From Trichoplusia ni (lineage: Eukaryota; Arthropoda; Insecta; Lepidoptera; Noctuidae): a DNA stretch of 64,000 nt. Positions 28,201-35,035 of this stretch are shown one piece after another. Within the stretch, counting starts at the first letter, position 1. Each line of letters opens with the position of its first letter. Both the position numbers and the translations under genes were made by a program. Where the stretch lies: NCBI RefSeq assembly GCF_003590095.1, contig NC_039478.1, positions 10,106,001 through 10,170,000 of the forward strand, given 5' to 3'. The notes under the pieces are model-generated. The model did not search any database and was not told the origin of the DNA. It was given only the letters and a program-made list of their open reading frames with translations.

Positions 28201-28711
28201 TTTACAATAAAATTAAACTTTAATTATTCGTAAGTATTCAAAATTCCGTGTCTAAAATCCAAGGTTCGGATCGGTAATTACATGTACTATTAAAACTATT
28301 ATTTCCTCTTCAATTTATAGTAATTTTATTGTATTGTTGTATATTTATCACGAAAGAGTATTTACTTTGCTTCCGTGAATATACGTGCGTTGGATCAATA
28401 CTTTGCATCGATGCAAGTCATGGCAACAGTTCCGAACTTCACCCCAATGCAAGGTTACGACCTCAAAACATTTACATTTAACAAGAGTCTGTCCCAATAT
28501 TTACCGGCAGCAATAATAATGATGGTTCTGTGAAAGTGTTAGCATAAAAAATACACTTACATGCCCATTTTCCTTGAGATTTAAAATCCACTGCATTGGT
28601 AGCGGGTCCAATCGCATATGTATACACAACTCCCCATAACAACTTCACTAAACTTATTACTAAATAACACACACACGCGATCCCCGCTATTTCCCAATAA
28701 TTACGCGACAT
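1091..28711 (-). CDS. Very-long-chain 3-oxoacyl-CoA reductase / 17-beta-hydroxysteroid dehydrogenase 12-like SDR (spliced, 3' part off window)
   Basis: Five exons join in consistent phase into 204 codons with GT-AG introns throughout. Residues about 8-34 form a hydrophobic N-terminal membrane anchor. The NAD(P)-binding glycine motif TGCTDGIG is at 53-60, NNVG at 130-133, the helix Asn at 159, Ser at 187, and catalytic YAATK at 200-204. By family knowledge this is an ER-membrane enzyme that reduces 3-ketoacyl-CoA in fatty-acid elongation or acts on steroids; fly spidey and worm let-767 are relatives. The family is usually about 310-320 residues, so roughly 110 C-terminal residues lie beyond the left edge. 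Start is ATG 28711; the in-frame codon four upstream is TTG. The active Tyr argues against an inactive HSDL1-type paralogue. The exact paralogue and substrate cannot be decided. Confidence 0.9.
2258..2420 (+). mobile_element. tRNA-derived SINE relic, family C
   Basis: A worn copy: 'gaggtcaccacg', then 'cgtgtcgcggg', then the body 'gcttgtcctgtatctgggtg' and 'catgtgatttgaatgtttg'. The body matches other family C copies in the window, but the B box has decayed. Confidence 0.65.
4033..4125 (+). repeat. Interspersed repeat family E, copy 1
   Basis: It contains 'actcacgcgtatttatcagg', 'gcccgactagtttcggaccc' and 'taatcatgagcag'. The same order of motifs recurs near 16.4, 19.2, 44.3 and 58.4 kb, so it is a dispersed repeat. 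I do not know its class. Confidence 0.6.
5000..5407. repeat. Left LTR of the non-autonomous element
   Basis: It starts TGTGGGAGCGTCAGG and ends CGCGCGCCGTCA. On the plus strand it has TTTTATAAT near 5287-5295 (TATA-like) and AATAAA near 5373. It appears identical to the right copy; both contain the same 60-codon chance open frames on each strand. Confidence 0.85.
5664..6022 (+). repeat. Minisatellite with core GCCACACAGGCT
   Basis: About 18 units share the 12-base core GCCACACAGGCT, followed by a spacer of 1, 4 or 7 bases. Unit lengths are therefore 13, 16 or 19. The 19-base units are at the left, then 13-base units, then alternating 13/16, then 16-base units (core plus ATTT) at the right. 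Every unit length leaves remainder 1 on division by 3, so each unit moves the reading frame on by one. All three plus frames stay open across the array, giving short peptides that cycle through CHTG, ATQA and PHRL blocks. This is almost certainly non-coding repeat DNA of the host LTR element. Confidence 0.9.
6023..8076 (+). other. Internal region of the LTR element, non-coding
   Basis: This part lacks long open frames on either strand. The plus strand is visibly richer in C than G, unlike the DNA outside the element. No gag, protease, integrase or RT motif is readable. Confidence 0.5.
8077..8450. mobile_element. Helitron-like relic nested in the LTR element
   Basis: 'ctagctgttgcccgcgactt' at its left edge is the reversed 3' end seen in the Helitron copies elsewhere in the window. 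The body differs and includes 'ctgcctgcctgtctgtgaca'. The right limit is uncertain. Confidence 0.4.
8740..8815 (+). repeat. Dispersed repeat family G, copy
   Basis: It carries 'ttactgaggccccggtgtcc', 'gtctgtctgtcacc' and 'gtgatagccagacag', matching copies near 19.5, 22.1 and 47.0 kb. This is a common lepidopteran repeat style often beginning 'agggttccgta'. Confidence 0.5.
8816..10560. other. AT-rich internal stretch of the LTR element
   Basis: I see no gene or recognisable element here. Confidence 0.4.
10561..10920 (+). repeat. Dispersed repeat with (ACAG/ACAA) microsatellite
   Basis: A run of 'gacaaacagacaaacagaca' lies at about 10861-10890, followed by 'attttcggcatcggaatcg'. This combination is typical of short interspersed elements in moths. 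The left boundary is not clear. Confidence 0.4.
10986..11192 (-). pseudogene. Decayed gag-like zinc-knuckle fragment
   Basis: The minus-strand reading contains SCGKQDYVSNECRN. This resembles the retroviral-type knuckle CxxCGxxGHxxxxC, in which the first Cys, the Gly and the His have been lost. The reading is interrupted by stops on both sides. It lies about 0.5 kb from the right LTR, where gag would be expected if the element ran leftwards. It could instead be a scrap of a different nested retroelement. Function is not expected. Confidence 0.4.
11193..11645 (-). pseudogene. Possible decayed gag N-terminal region
   Basis: Short minus-strand frames (for example 11165-11356) continue the reading next to the knuckle but are broken by stops. 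No domain is recognisable. The position between the right LTR and the knuckle is the only argument. Confidence 0.25.
11646..12053. repeat. Right LTR of the non-autonomous element
   Basis: This second 408-bp copy shows no difference that I can find from 5000-5407. Identity implies that the two were made in the same recent transposition, or were homogenised by gene conversion. Confidence 0.85.
12074..12272 (+). mobile_element. 5S-like SINE family D, truncated copy
   Basis: It carries the shared body 'gacagtcgtt', 'gtcagaagctagaaagtctg', 'gttgaggaggtcagataggc', 'acactggtacttag' and 'gagaaaaggctaggccaatg'. It lacks the 5S-like head seen at 46.7 kb. It begins just 20 bp right of the LTR element. 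A second fragment of the same body lies at 12313-12368. Confidence 0.7.
13339..13596 (+). mobile_element. Short Helitron H1, copy 1
   Basis: It starts TC followed by TATACTAATATATAAAGC, has (TTTG)n near the 5' end, and ends GGGCAACAGCTAG before a T. A near-terminal hairpin (CCCACG with CGCGGG) precedes the CTAG. TC start, CTAG end and insertion before T are Helitron hallmarks. It is about 258 bp with no ORF, so non-autonomous. Confidence 0.8.
14537..14705 (-). CDS. Exon 4: NNVG strand
   Basis: This 169-nt exon has acceptor TTATTTCACAG and donor GTGAGT. It encodes residues 92-147 and two bases of Trp148. LVNNVGMSY (128-136) is the family version of the SDR NNAG motif that stabilises the central sheet. 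It ends FLDLPDW, with the Trp split by the intron, as checked by the next exon. Confidence 0.93.
14706..15314 (-). other. Intron 3 of the SDR gene
   Basis: This 609-bp intron contains a LINE-tail relic ('cccccactgtaggacatagg', about 14975-15015) and directly after it a minus-strand SINE relic (15033-15128). Nothing else is visible. Confidence 0.65.
15315..15390 (-). CDS. Exon 3: second Rossmann strand
   Basis: Acceptor TTTTGTTACAG and donor GTAAAT bound 25 codons plus one base. It encodes residues 67-91, IAQRGVNIVLVSRSMDKLKA and onward. The LVSRS motif after the second beta strand is where family members with Arg/Ser here prefer the phosphate of NADP(H); this specificity is inferred from the family. 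Confidence 0.92.
16360..16420 (-). repeat. Interspersed repeat family E, copy 2
   Basis: Reverse orientation: 'gggtccgaaacttgtcgggc' and 'aaatacgcgtgagtaaacc'. Confidence 0.6.
16549..16794 (+). mobile_element. Short Helitron H1, copy 2
   Basis: TC-TATACTAATATATAAAGC start and CAACAGCTAG end. It is shorter in the (TTTG)n tract than copy 1 but otherwise closely similar. It sits 128 bp from exon 2 of the SDR gene. Confidence 0.8.
16923..16969 (-). CDS. Exon 2: cofactor-binding TGxxDGIG
   Basis: This 47-nt exon lies between acceptor TTTTGTTTCAG and donor GTAATT on the minus strand. It encodes residues 52-66, VTGCTDGIGKEYARQ, the first beta strand and glycine-rich turn of the Rossmann fold that holds NADP(H). 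Its phase (two bases completing a codon, then 15 codons) matches exons 1 and 3. It is too short to be found by ORF length alone; the motif and splice sites identify it. Confidence 0.92.
17382..17640 (-). mobile_element. 5S-like SINE family D, truncated copy
   Basis: This contains 'cccaactatgttggggtcgg', 'caatgagcgactgcctatct', 'gttacctgggcaacacgac' and 'taacgactgtcaaagatgta'. It closely matches 46400-46650 but stops before the 5S-like head. Confidence 0.75.
18185..18356. repeat. LINE-tail-like repeat and family G segment
   Basis: 'tcaaaatcaaaatcaaaag' followed by 'tttatttcaagtaggcc' is a widespread lepidopteran repeat end. The following 'ttgaggtacttcccgataag' and 'aacccgatggcaatgcaatt' recur at 63460-63545. 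Confidence 0.5.
19186..19250 (-). repeat. Interspersed repeat family E, copy 3
   Basis: Reverse orientation: 'gactccggctgggcctgaaa', 'ctagtcgggcactcccgata' and 'atacgcgtgagtta'. Confidence 0.6.
19470..19620 (+). repeat. Dispersed repeat family G, copy
   Basis: 'attagggttccattctaaag', 'tgaccttcg'-like centre and 'gtgatagctagacagttaaa' match other copies in content and order. Confidence 0.5.
19705..19938 (+). mobile_element. tRNA-derived SINE family A, copy 1
   Basis: The head 'gacctccgtggtcgagtggc' includes an A-box-like sequence and 'gcgttcgatccccggtcggg' a B box. The order resembles tRNA-Leu or tRNA-Ser, with 'ggtttcaagg' at the anticodon-arm position. A conserved body ('ctcgggtctgggtgtttgtg', 'gtgatgttgtccgcattt') and a TTATT tail follow. 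Not a working tRNA gene. Confidence 0.85.
19970..20212 (+). mobile_element. 5S-like SINE family D, truncated copy
   Basis: It starts 'ggaaggcacgttaaattgag' and runs through 'aggaggtcagataggcaatc' to 'gggaaaaggctagg'. It lies directly after SINE A copy 1, so two SINEs are back to back. Confidence 0.7.
20580..20745 (+). mobile_element. tRNA-derived SINE relic, family C
   Basis: 'gtgtcgcgtgttcgatctct' (B box), 'tgtgtgatccacgaatgctt', 'cttgagtctgggtgtctttg' and the end 'ttctttagtgcgggagt' are family C. The A-box side is worn. The 123-codon minus-strand open frame over it is chance. Confidence 0.7.
21288..21470 (-). mobile_element. Helitron-like H2 relic
   Basis: On the minus strand: 'gcgaaagttt', 'acgaaaaaacctctgaacgg', 'agacgaaactcggagcacag' and 'agtttataaccaggactaac'. 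This is the same order as 45230-45436 and 32600-32765, but diverged. Confidence 0.5.
22010..22160 (+). repeat. Dispersed repeat family G, copy
   Basis: 'tagggtcttacccaaagag', 'tttttactgaggcttcactg', 'gtctgtttgtcagtccgtcc' and 'tttgatagcttggcag' follow the family order. Confidence 0.5.
23820..24095 (-). repeat. Dispersed repeat family G, reverse copy
   Basis: 'cccgagtcagacttgcaac', 'ttaggattccgtacaaatat' and 'acagaaggacgaacagacag' are the family's segments in reverse. The boundaries are approximate. Confidence 0.45.
24480..24665 (+). repeat. Dispersed repeat with 'ttgcatgggcacgcaatatt'
   Basis: 'tcaaaatttcagctcaatcg', 'gaaacggggaagtg' and a final 'acaggtgaaactaatgaaag' form a recognised moth repeat style. 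Only this copy is clear in the window. Confidence 0.45.
24729..24859. mobile_element. TTAA-flanked inverted-repeat MITE, copy 1
   Basis: TTAA flanks both ends (24725-24728 and 24860-24863). The ends GTGCCGATTTTTCAATCG and its near complement CGATTGAAAAATCG pair. A second inner inverted repeat (gacaatttttattcgacgaat with attcttcagataaaaattatc) makes it nearly palindromic. It is 131 bp with no ORF. TTAA targets suggest mobilisation by a piggyBac-type transposase; that is an inference. Confidence 0.7.
25558..25823 (-). mobile_element. Short Helitron H1, copy 3
   Basis: Reverse orientation: 'agctgttgcccgcgacttcg' at left and 'tttatatattagtg' at right. The terminal CTAG has mutated, with AATAG in its place. 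The 117-codon plus-strand open frame over it is part of the repeat. Confidence 0.75.
27203..27453 (+). mobile_element. Short Helitron H1, copy 4
   Basis: Starts TC-TATACTAATATATAAAGC after a TATATC run and ends GGGCAAAAGCTAG before T. It is more diverged, with a small internal duplication of 'tataaatcat'. Confidence 0.75.
28561..28711 (-). CDS. Exon 1: start codon, membrane anchor
   Basis: The ATG follows CAAA, a good insect start context. It encodes 50 codons plus one base, beginning MSRNYWEIAG. A hydrophobic stretch from about residue 8 to 34 (IACVCYLVISLVKLLWG in its core) is the ER anchor typical of the family. The exon ends at GCAT before the donor GTAAGT. The left-over T joins TG of exon 2 to make Leu51, giving the family pattern GKWALVTG. 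Confidence 0.9.
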
Positions 28712-29030
28712 TTTGTATAACAATTGATATTATTTTCCAAATTTTTATCAAAATTTGTAAATAAAATAAAAGTGAGAGGTTATGCCGGAGAGAGTCGCGT
28801 CACCGTTTGACACAGTTGGCGCATGCGTACTACGTGCCGAAGAAAGTTGCCATGCGCAATGAATGAGCGACGGCGCGGACTGCGAACGATTGAATCAAGT
28901 GGCTCACCGAAAATAGTCGAGCGGCGATCGAATTTGGAGAGAGAGATAGGAGAATATTGTCGTCTCTTTTCCACCTGATAAGCGCACGGGAGTATGTAGG
29001 TCATCCTGTTGACCGGGAACTATAAATGCT
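28712..29030 (-). promoter_or_regulatory. Probable promoter and 5' UTR of the SDR gene
   Basis: The stretch just upstream of exon 1 is much richer in CpG than the surrounding DNA, mainly at 28790-28990. It contains GGCGCATGCGT at 28818-28828 and CATGCGCAAT at 28851-28860, which resemble binding sites of NRF-1 (insect ewg). A TTTATAG on the minus strand near 29020-29026 could act as a TATA-like element. No transcript start can be read from sequence. A small open frame on the minus strand here (28780-29004) is more likely chance in promoter DNA than a gene. Confidence 0.5.
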
Positions 29031-29039
29031 TAGAAGCAA

Positions 29040-29640
29040 TTTAACTCGGTAGCAAATAAATATGATTATTTAAAAAATGTTTTTATATTTTTTTTACTTT
29101 GGGATTATATTGAAATATTTCTATCTAAATAATCTAATTGCCAGACACCCAGTGTATTAGTAAACCCATTTATCAAGATTGTAAATTAAGGATAATTATA
29201 ATTTAAGAGTAATTTTAAATTAACGAACTTAACTCTTAGTAGAAGAAACGATTCCCGAGTGCAAACACAACGTTACAAATGGATATTTCTGATAGAAATA
29301 TTAATATAATTAATATTAAAGTAATACCTACCAACCTATAAACGTCCCACTGTTGGACAAATACCTTTTTCGTATTAGGAAGGTTTGAAAATTGATCACC
29401 ACGCTAGCTCACTGAGGGTTGACGATTTCAGATCCCAATATTCGGAATCCAGACAGATTTCCTAACAATGTTGTCCATCACTAACAGAAATAAAACCGCG
29501 AGTTGCGAGTCTGACTCGTACTTTAGCGGTTATTTACAAGTTTACTGGAGTCAACTAGAAGACCATCCCAACAAAATTTGGGAGAAGCGACTGAATATGG
29601 GTTTCATTATTCCTCATTCTTTCTCTCTATCTTATCGAAT
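29040..29640. other. Intergenic, upstream of the SDR gene
   Basis: AT-rich. A LINE-tail relic with 'cgtcccactgttggacaaat' lies at about 29345-29370. I see nothing else. Confidence 0.5.
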
Positions 29641-29645
29641 GATAA

Positions 29646-29874
29646 GACGACCTCCGTGGGCGAGTGGCGTACGCACCGGTTTCAAGGTGTCGCTAGCTCT
29701 GAGGTCCCGGGTTCGATCCCCGGTCGGGTCAATGTAAAAATTCACATTTCTACATTGCCTCGGGTCTGGGTGTTTGTGGTACCTTCGTTGTATCTGAATT
29801 CCATAACACAAGTGCTTGAGCAACTTACTTTGGGTTCAGAACAATTGTATGTGATGTTGTCCGCATTTATTTTT
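29646..29874 (+). mobile_element. tRNA-derived SINE family A, copy 2
   Basis: Very close to copy 1, with an intact B box 'gggttcgatccccggtcggg' and the same body and tail. In the A box, 'gtgggcgagtgg' replaces 'gtggtcgagtgg'. Confidence 0.85.
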
Positions 29875-30264
29875 GCCATTGAAGGTCATTAAGTAATTAA
29901 AAAAGAGAATACACAACATTTTGAAGTTCAGAAGTATATGATTCCGCGTATTTATTTGGAATTCAGGATATCCTTATGTTTAATGTTTGTGACGTTATTT
30001 TAAAACGATTCCCGTACAAAAATATACAAAATCATGTTTTATTATTTCAAAAACGAGTTTTTTAATTAGATTCAAATATAAAATTAAGGAAGTGTAGGCT
30101 TATTACTTGGATATTTACATAAATTATTTTTTACTGTTAATAAACAACCTGCTTTACATTTTCAACTGAATTTAAAGAAGTTTTAAATTCGTCTGTTTTA
30201 TATTTTATCAGAACTTCGTAGAATAGGGGCTGTCATTTGGTTCCATCAAGATTTGTTCGTCTTT

Positions 30265-30365
30265 GGCTCAGCACAGCTTGTTTTGAATCTGGGTGTCTCT
30301 GTGCATGAGCCTTGAATGTTTGTGAAATCCTCGCGACCCTGGAATAAATTACTGAGTTGAGTCTT
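30265..30365 (+). mobile_element. tRNA-derived SINE family C, 3' body only
   Basis: 'gttttgaatctgggtgtctc', 'gtgcatgagccttgaatgtt' and 'tgtgaaatcctcgcgac' match the family C body. The tRNA-like head is missing. Confidence 0.6.
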
Positions 30366-30597
30366 AAAATAAATAAAAATAATAATAAAGTTCTGGTTGG
30401 CTGTCCAACTGTAACAAATCAGAAAAAGAATAAATAAACAAAGTCTTTTGCACAGCCTGAAACTAAACTTCGAACAATTCCTTACAGCAAATTATAAAAA
30501 AAAAAATCAATAATAATGACTTTTATTTTATTTTGAAAAAAAGATTTTTTACCTTTTATAAGTATCCAAACAAACGGATTACAGCTACAATCTATAC

Positions 30598-30857
30598 TCT
30601 ATACTAATATATAAAGCTGAAGGGTTTGTTTGTTTGTTTGAACGCGCTAATTTCAGGAACTACTGGTTCAAATTGAAAAAATATTTATGTGTTGAATAGA
30701 CCATTCATCGAGGAAGGGTTTAGGTTATATGCCATCAGGCTGCGACTTATAGGAGCGAAGATACAATGGAAAATGTGAAAAAAAAAACGGGGCAGGTATA
30801 AATCATAACTTACCTATATCATCTAACCACGCGGACGAAGTCGCGGGCAACAGCTAG
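30598..30857 (+). mobile_element. Short Helitron H1, copy 5
   Basis: TC-TATACTAATATATAAAGC start, CGCGGGCAACAGCTAG end before T. Full length. Confidence 0.8.
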
Positions 30858-31154
30858 TAAGTACATAAAATAATGGAGTATCTATCGCTAAACATGCATA
30901 AACTGTATAAGTTTCGCGGAATTATAAAGACCCTACGTTTATTTTATAAGTGTGACGTGAAAACGTGTCAACTAGTAAATGTACTCAAGATATCCGCGTT
31001 TGCGATTTATTTATTATAAACAAATATACACAAGTAAGTATTTAATCTTAATAATGTACACAACCGTTACGCATACATGGATTTCAAGGTCAAATTAAAT
31101 GTACAGATAGATAAATATGTATTAACTAAGTACCTAAGTACAGGTTCCTTTATA

Positions 31155-31666
31155 TCCTTACATATTATAAAACAAAGTCCCCCGCCGCGTCTGTCTGTCT
31201 GTCTGTCTGTTCGCGATAAACTAGAAAAGTACTGAACGGATTTTTATGCGGTTTTCAACAATAGATAGAGCAATTCTTGAGGAAGGTTTTAGTGTAAGTA
31301 TACCTAATAAGTTTAGGTTTTGTGTAACGATATTAGTTAAACATGTCGGAAAAAATTAAGCCATTCGAGAGCTTTCCTCGAGAACGCTGCCAAAACCTTT
31401 TGAGTTACAACAAAACAATGTATGGCGGGTTTGTACCTATTTAATAGATCTACAAAAAAGTCCGAGGTGGTATATGTCTATCTTCCAAGGATAACCCACA
31501 ATCAGGAACTACTGGTTCCAATTGAAAAAATATTTTTGTGTTGAATAGACCATTCATCGAGGAAGGTTTTAGGCTATATATCATCACGCTGCGACCAATA
31601 GGAGCGAAGTAAAAGTCATAACTTATATCTTCTAAACACGCAGACGAATTCGCGGGCAACAGCTAG
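31155..31666 (+). mobile_element. Chimeric Helitron: H3 5' part joined to H1 3' part
   Basis: 31155-31500 begins 'tattataaaacaaagtcccc' with (GTCT)n and 'gttcgcgataaactagaaaa', a different Helitron-like family (H3). At about 31501 it passes straight into 'tcaggaactactggttcc', the H1 body, and ends CGCGGGCAACAGCTAG before T at 31666. The H1 5' end is missing. Either two insertions abut or one Helitron captured another. Confidence 0.55.
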
Positions 31667-31769
31667 TTTACATATAAAAATATGATAAATTAGAGTAGGT
31701 ATATGAGTTCAGCGGTTCTTTATAGGTCGCAGGTTCAATCCCAGCTCCATCGGCAAACTAATGTTTGAG

Positions 31770-32028
31770 GGACCTGTTGGTCTAGTGGTTAGTGACCCTG
31801 ACTGCTAAACCGGAGGTCGTGGGTTCGATTCTCACCCAGGCCAATCGTTTGAGTGATGTGTACCATCATTTGTTCTGTGTCTGGGTGTAATTTATCTATA
31901 TTATGTTTGTATTTAATAATATATAAGTTTGTTTATCAGTTGTCTAGTACTCATAATACAAGCTCTGCTTAGTCTGAGACTAGATGGCGTTGTGAGAAAG
32001 ATGTGGAATATTATATTATTATTATTAT
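31770..32028 (+). mobile_element. tRNA-derived SINE family B, copy 1
   Basis: 'gttggtctagtggttagtga' (A box), 'gtgggttcgattctcaccca' (B box), with order and spacing like tRNA-Glu. The body 'gtctgggtgtaatttatcta' and 'tatataagtttgtttatcag' follows, with a (TTA)n tail. Not a functional tRNA: the acceptor stem does not pair well. Confidence 0.8.
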
Positions 32029-32600
32029 ATTTATGTAGCTTTTTCAAGTTTCTCGTGTTCTTATTAAATTATTCTAAGACACTACTGGCTAATGGCAAAG
32101 GAAAACAATATGAAGGAATCTCTATCTCCTAATATTGGTATTAAAATTGGCAACAGCAAAATTGTACTAATAAATAAAATCCACACGAAACATCTGTAAA
32201 CAGATTTTTTTAAATACAAAGAAACTTAAATTTAGAAAATTTCACAACTTACAGTCTTAATTAAGTACTAACCATTTAATGCATGCACAAACTCATATGA
32301 AACTAGTACAATAGTTGTAATCGTTGAAATTCGCAACGAGATTATTACGAGTTAAGCAACAGCCAAACCGGAATCTTCTGTGTAAAATTATGATAAAATA
32401 ACATTGCAGGCGCAAGTTTGTTTCAAACTAATAATAGGTATTTTCATTAGACATAAACTCGGTGAAGATGCTTTGAGTATTAATTCGCTATAGAGTTGTG
32501 GTAAACAGATATTTTTACGATCATTTTGGGGTATTTTTTTTTTTAAATGTCTCTTTAATCGAAAACCAGTTGAAAGGAATAAATGCAGCATTCTAATAAT
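32029..32600. other. Intergenic, no feature seen
   Basis: AT-rich sequence without recognisable gene or repeat. Confidence 0.4.
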
Positions 32601-32768
32601 ACTTTTTTATATTAATATTAAAAACGCGAAAGTGTTTATGTATGGATGTTATTCTTTCACGCAAAAACCACTGAATGAATTAAGACGAAACTTAGTACAC
32701 AAATAGTTTAAAACCAGGATTAACACTAAGGATATGTAGCGGGCGGGCTCACAGGTAACAGTTAGTTT
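32600..32768 (+). mobile_element. Helitron-like H2 relic
   Basis: 'ttaatattaaaaacgcgaaa', 'tctttcacgcaaaaaccact', 'agacgaaacttagtacacaa' and 'gcgggcgggctcacagg' parallel the H2 copy at 45230-45436. The end CAGTTAG has lost the CTAG. Confidence 0.6.
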
Positions 32769-32811
32769 CAAATAATAAACGTTACCTCTAAAATTTTTCT
32801 TTTTCAAGTTT

Positions 32812-32975
32812 TTCACAAACCTTCAAGTCACATGCTCAAAGAAACACAGAAACAGATTCAGGACAAGCATTTGTGTATCACACAAATTTCGTCCTTCGCG
32901 GGGATCGAACCCGCAACACGTCGCACTCAATGGGTTTGGCGTGGTGACCTCAACCACTCGCCTATCCGTGCTGTC
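32812..32975 (-). mobile_element. tRNA-derived SINE family C, good copy
   Basis: On the minus strand: 'ataggcgagtggttgaggtc' (A box), 'tgcgggttcgatccccgcga' (B box), then 'caaatgcttgtcctgaatct' and 'catgtgacttgaaggtttgt'. This is the best preserved copy of the family in the window. Confidence 0.85.
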
Positions 32976-33018
32976 AATTTACTTTGCTTTCTCCAAAATT
33001 CATAAATCTGTTTTATAA

Positions 33019-33259
33019 TAATAAATAAATAAAAAATAAATGCGGACACCATCACATACATTGTTCTGAACCCGAAGTAAGTTGCGTCAAAGCACTTGTG
33101 TTATGGAATTCAGATACAACGAAGGTACCACAAACACCCAGACCCGAGACAATGTAGAAATGTGATTTGACATTGACCCGACCGGGGATCGAACCCGGGA
33201 CCTCAGAGCTAGCGACACCTTGAAACCGGTGCGTAAGCCACTCGACCACGGAGGTCGTC
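33019..33259 (-). mobile_element. tRNA-derived SINE family A, copy 3
   Basis: Reverse orientation of 19705-19938, with an intact B box and an (AATAA)n tail at its left end. Confidence 0.85.
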
Positions 33260-33518
33260 TAATCCGGCTCTCTTAGTCTTAATTCATACTCTCATGCAAA
33301 CTTCGTAAAGTTCCAATTTGATTCACACCGGATTCCTACGATTTAGCTCATAACTGGTATTACTTAGTCGTTTCATGTATAACTGTAGATATATTTCCGA
33401 ATCCGTTGTATTGTTATGGGTGATTAAACTAATGGTATCGGTATATTTCTATTGAAATTTATGCGATTTGGGAGCTTGATTTAGGGGTGCGAGTAGGAGG
33501 TCTAGATTATCATTTGAC

Positions 33519-33775
33519 GGGCCAGTTGGTCTAGTGGTTAGTGACCCTGACTGCTATACCGGAGGTCGTTCGGTTCGGGTTCGATTCCCGCCCAGGACAA
33601 ATGTTGTGTGATGAGCATGATCATTTGTTCTGGTGTCTTGGTGTAATTTATCTATAATATGTATGTATTTAGAAATATATAAGTAAGTTTATCAGTTGTC
33701 TGGTTACCATAACACTAGTTCTGCTTAGCTTGGGATCAGATGACCGTGTGTGAGTTGTCCGAGGATATAATAGGA
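33519..33775 (+). mobile_element. tRNA-derived SINE family B, copy 2
   Basis: Same head and body as 31770-32028, with a small duplication 'cggttcgggttcgattcccg' around the B box. Confidence 0.8.
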
Positions 33776-34299
33776 TATAATCATTCCCCGCCCTTATCCC
33801 AATTTTTTTATTTGTGGTCGGCGTAACATTTCTTCTTCCATACCTTTCTATCTGACGTCATCTCACAAGAAATACTCTATACGGCTATATCGTATTTTAC
33901 ATAATCCATCTATCGTTTCTTTGGTCGTTCTCTTCCTCTATTGCTATCCACATCCATGCTCACTGCCTAGGCCAAGTAGTCTGTAAGGTCGATAAGTATT
34001 TGATCAAATCATACCGCAAGAGGTATGTATCAAGTTTTTTCAATATTCGATCAACTTATTACTAACCTATCATTAGTCCATCCTAAATAATTAGCATGTC
34101 ACTTCAAGATCGAACTGACGATAACCTTATACAATTTATAGGGTTAGGGAAAACAGAAGCTTACTACGAAGACTCCGTTGTCTATATACTAGTGATTCAA
34201 CCGAGTGATAGACAGACGGACAGCCGTTAGTATCAGTATCAAGTACTGTTATAGCTAATTGATAACATAGAGATACTTGTTGCCAGCTTCGAAAAGCAA
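33776..34299. other. Intergenic, no feature seen
   Basis: No gene or clear repeat. Confidence 0.4.
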
Positions 34300-34452
34300 C
34301 ATAGAATCGGGGTAACTATGTGTTAATCCAAGGTAGAAACTATGTTTGTACCAAATTTCATCCAAATCAGTTGAGTGGGTTTTGCGTTAAATAGGAACAA
34401 ACATCCATACATACTTAGCAACTTGATCGTTGGTAATATTAGTAGGATATTT
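34300..34452 (-). mobile_element. Helitron-like H2 copy, 3' truncated
   Basis: On the minus strand it begins TCCTACTAATATTACC and has 'gatgaaatttggtacaaaca' and 'agtttctaccttggattaac'. The CTAG end is absent. Confidence 0.55.
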
Positions 34453-34889
34453 TTCATTTTTGATGGATTAATATTTTTTACTGTCATCACTTATTAAATA
34501 TTATCAGGTAAAAAAGCGCCTCCTAATGTATCCTATTACATAACATGAGTAAATACTATCTCACTTTTACTCCTCACAATAATTCATCGAATAAAAAAAT
34601 CGTAAAATTTTAAAACACCCAAAAACCGTTCACCTACTTCTCGACTTTTACAATGCAAGAGTAGAGTAACAAAACGTTTACGAGTCCAAGAATATTCACG
34701 CTACCCCCACCAAGGGGTAAGTAGGGGTAAGCTCATTCTTATTCATGAATTTCTGTCGAGACTCAAAACGCTGACTTAACTCGTTGCAGACCAATTATAA
34801 AAATGTAATTGATGGAAAAGGCTTTTTTTAGATAATGATGCTATAAAAATTGTATGCTACAATGATATTCAACTTTTTAGGGTTCATTA

Positions 34890-35035
34890 GAAATAACTGG
34901 GCAAGTGCAAGTCAGAGTTGCGATATCGAGGGTTCTGTAGTAAAATATATCGATGGCGTGCAATTGGGGAGGCCTATGTCCAGCAGTGGAAGTATATGGG
35001 CTGATGATGTTGACGACGATGAAATAAATTGACAA
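34890..35035 (-). repeat. LINE 3' tail relic next to family G segment
   Basis: 34900-34945 is a family G piece ('gggcaagtgcaagtcagagt'). 34955-35030 reads 'ggggaggcctatgtccagca' then a run of GATGAT-like triplets, the 3' tail style of RTE-type LINEs. Confidence 0.6.

Larger units (their letters stand above)
16970..28560 (-). other. Intron 1 of the SDR gene (11.6 kb)
   Basis: Donor GTAAGT after exon 1 and acceptor TTTCAG before exon 2 bound this intron. It contains a 5S-like repeat relic, SINEs, two further 5S-like or tRNA-like copies, a TTAA MITE and two Helitrons, each listed separately. I see no convincing exon in the remaining AT-rich DNA (notably 18360-19180, 20760-21280, 22200-23800, 24870-25555, 25830-27200 and 27460-28560). 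As the first intron it may hold enhancers, but none is recognisable. Confidence 0.65.

Noticed and set aside
28780..29004. 74-codon gene upstream of the SDR gene
   Set aside because: It lies in the CpG-rich promoter region on the same strand, with no recognisable similarity. More likely 5' flank.
31770..31845. Functional tRNA-Glu gene
   Set aside because: The acceptor ends do not pair well and the copy at 33.5 kb shares the following body. It is a SINE head.
34955..35030. Acidic-tail protein ending in Asp-rich residues
   Set aside because: The Asp codons are the GATGAT microsatellite tail of a LINE.
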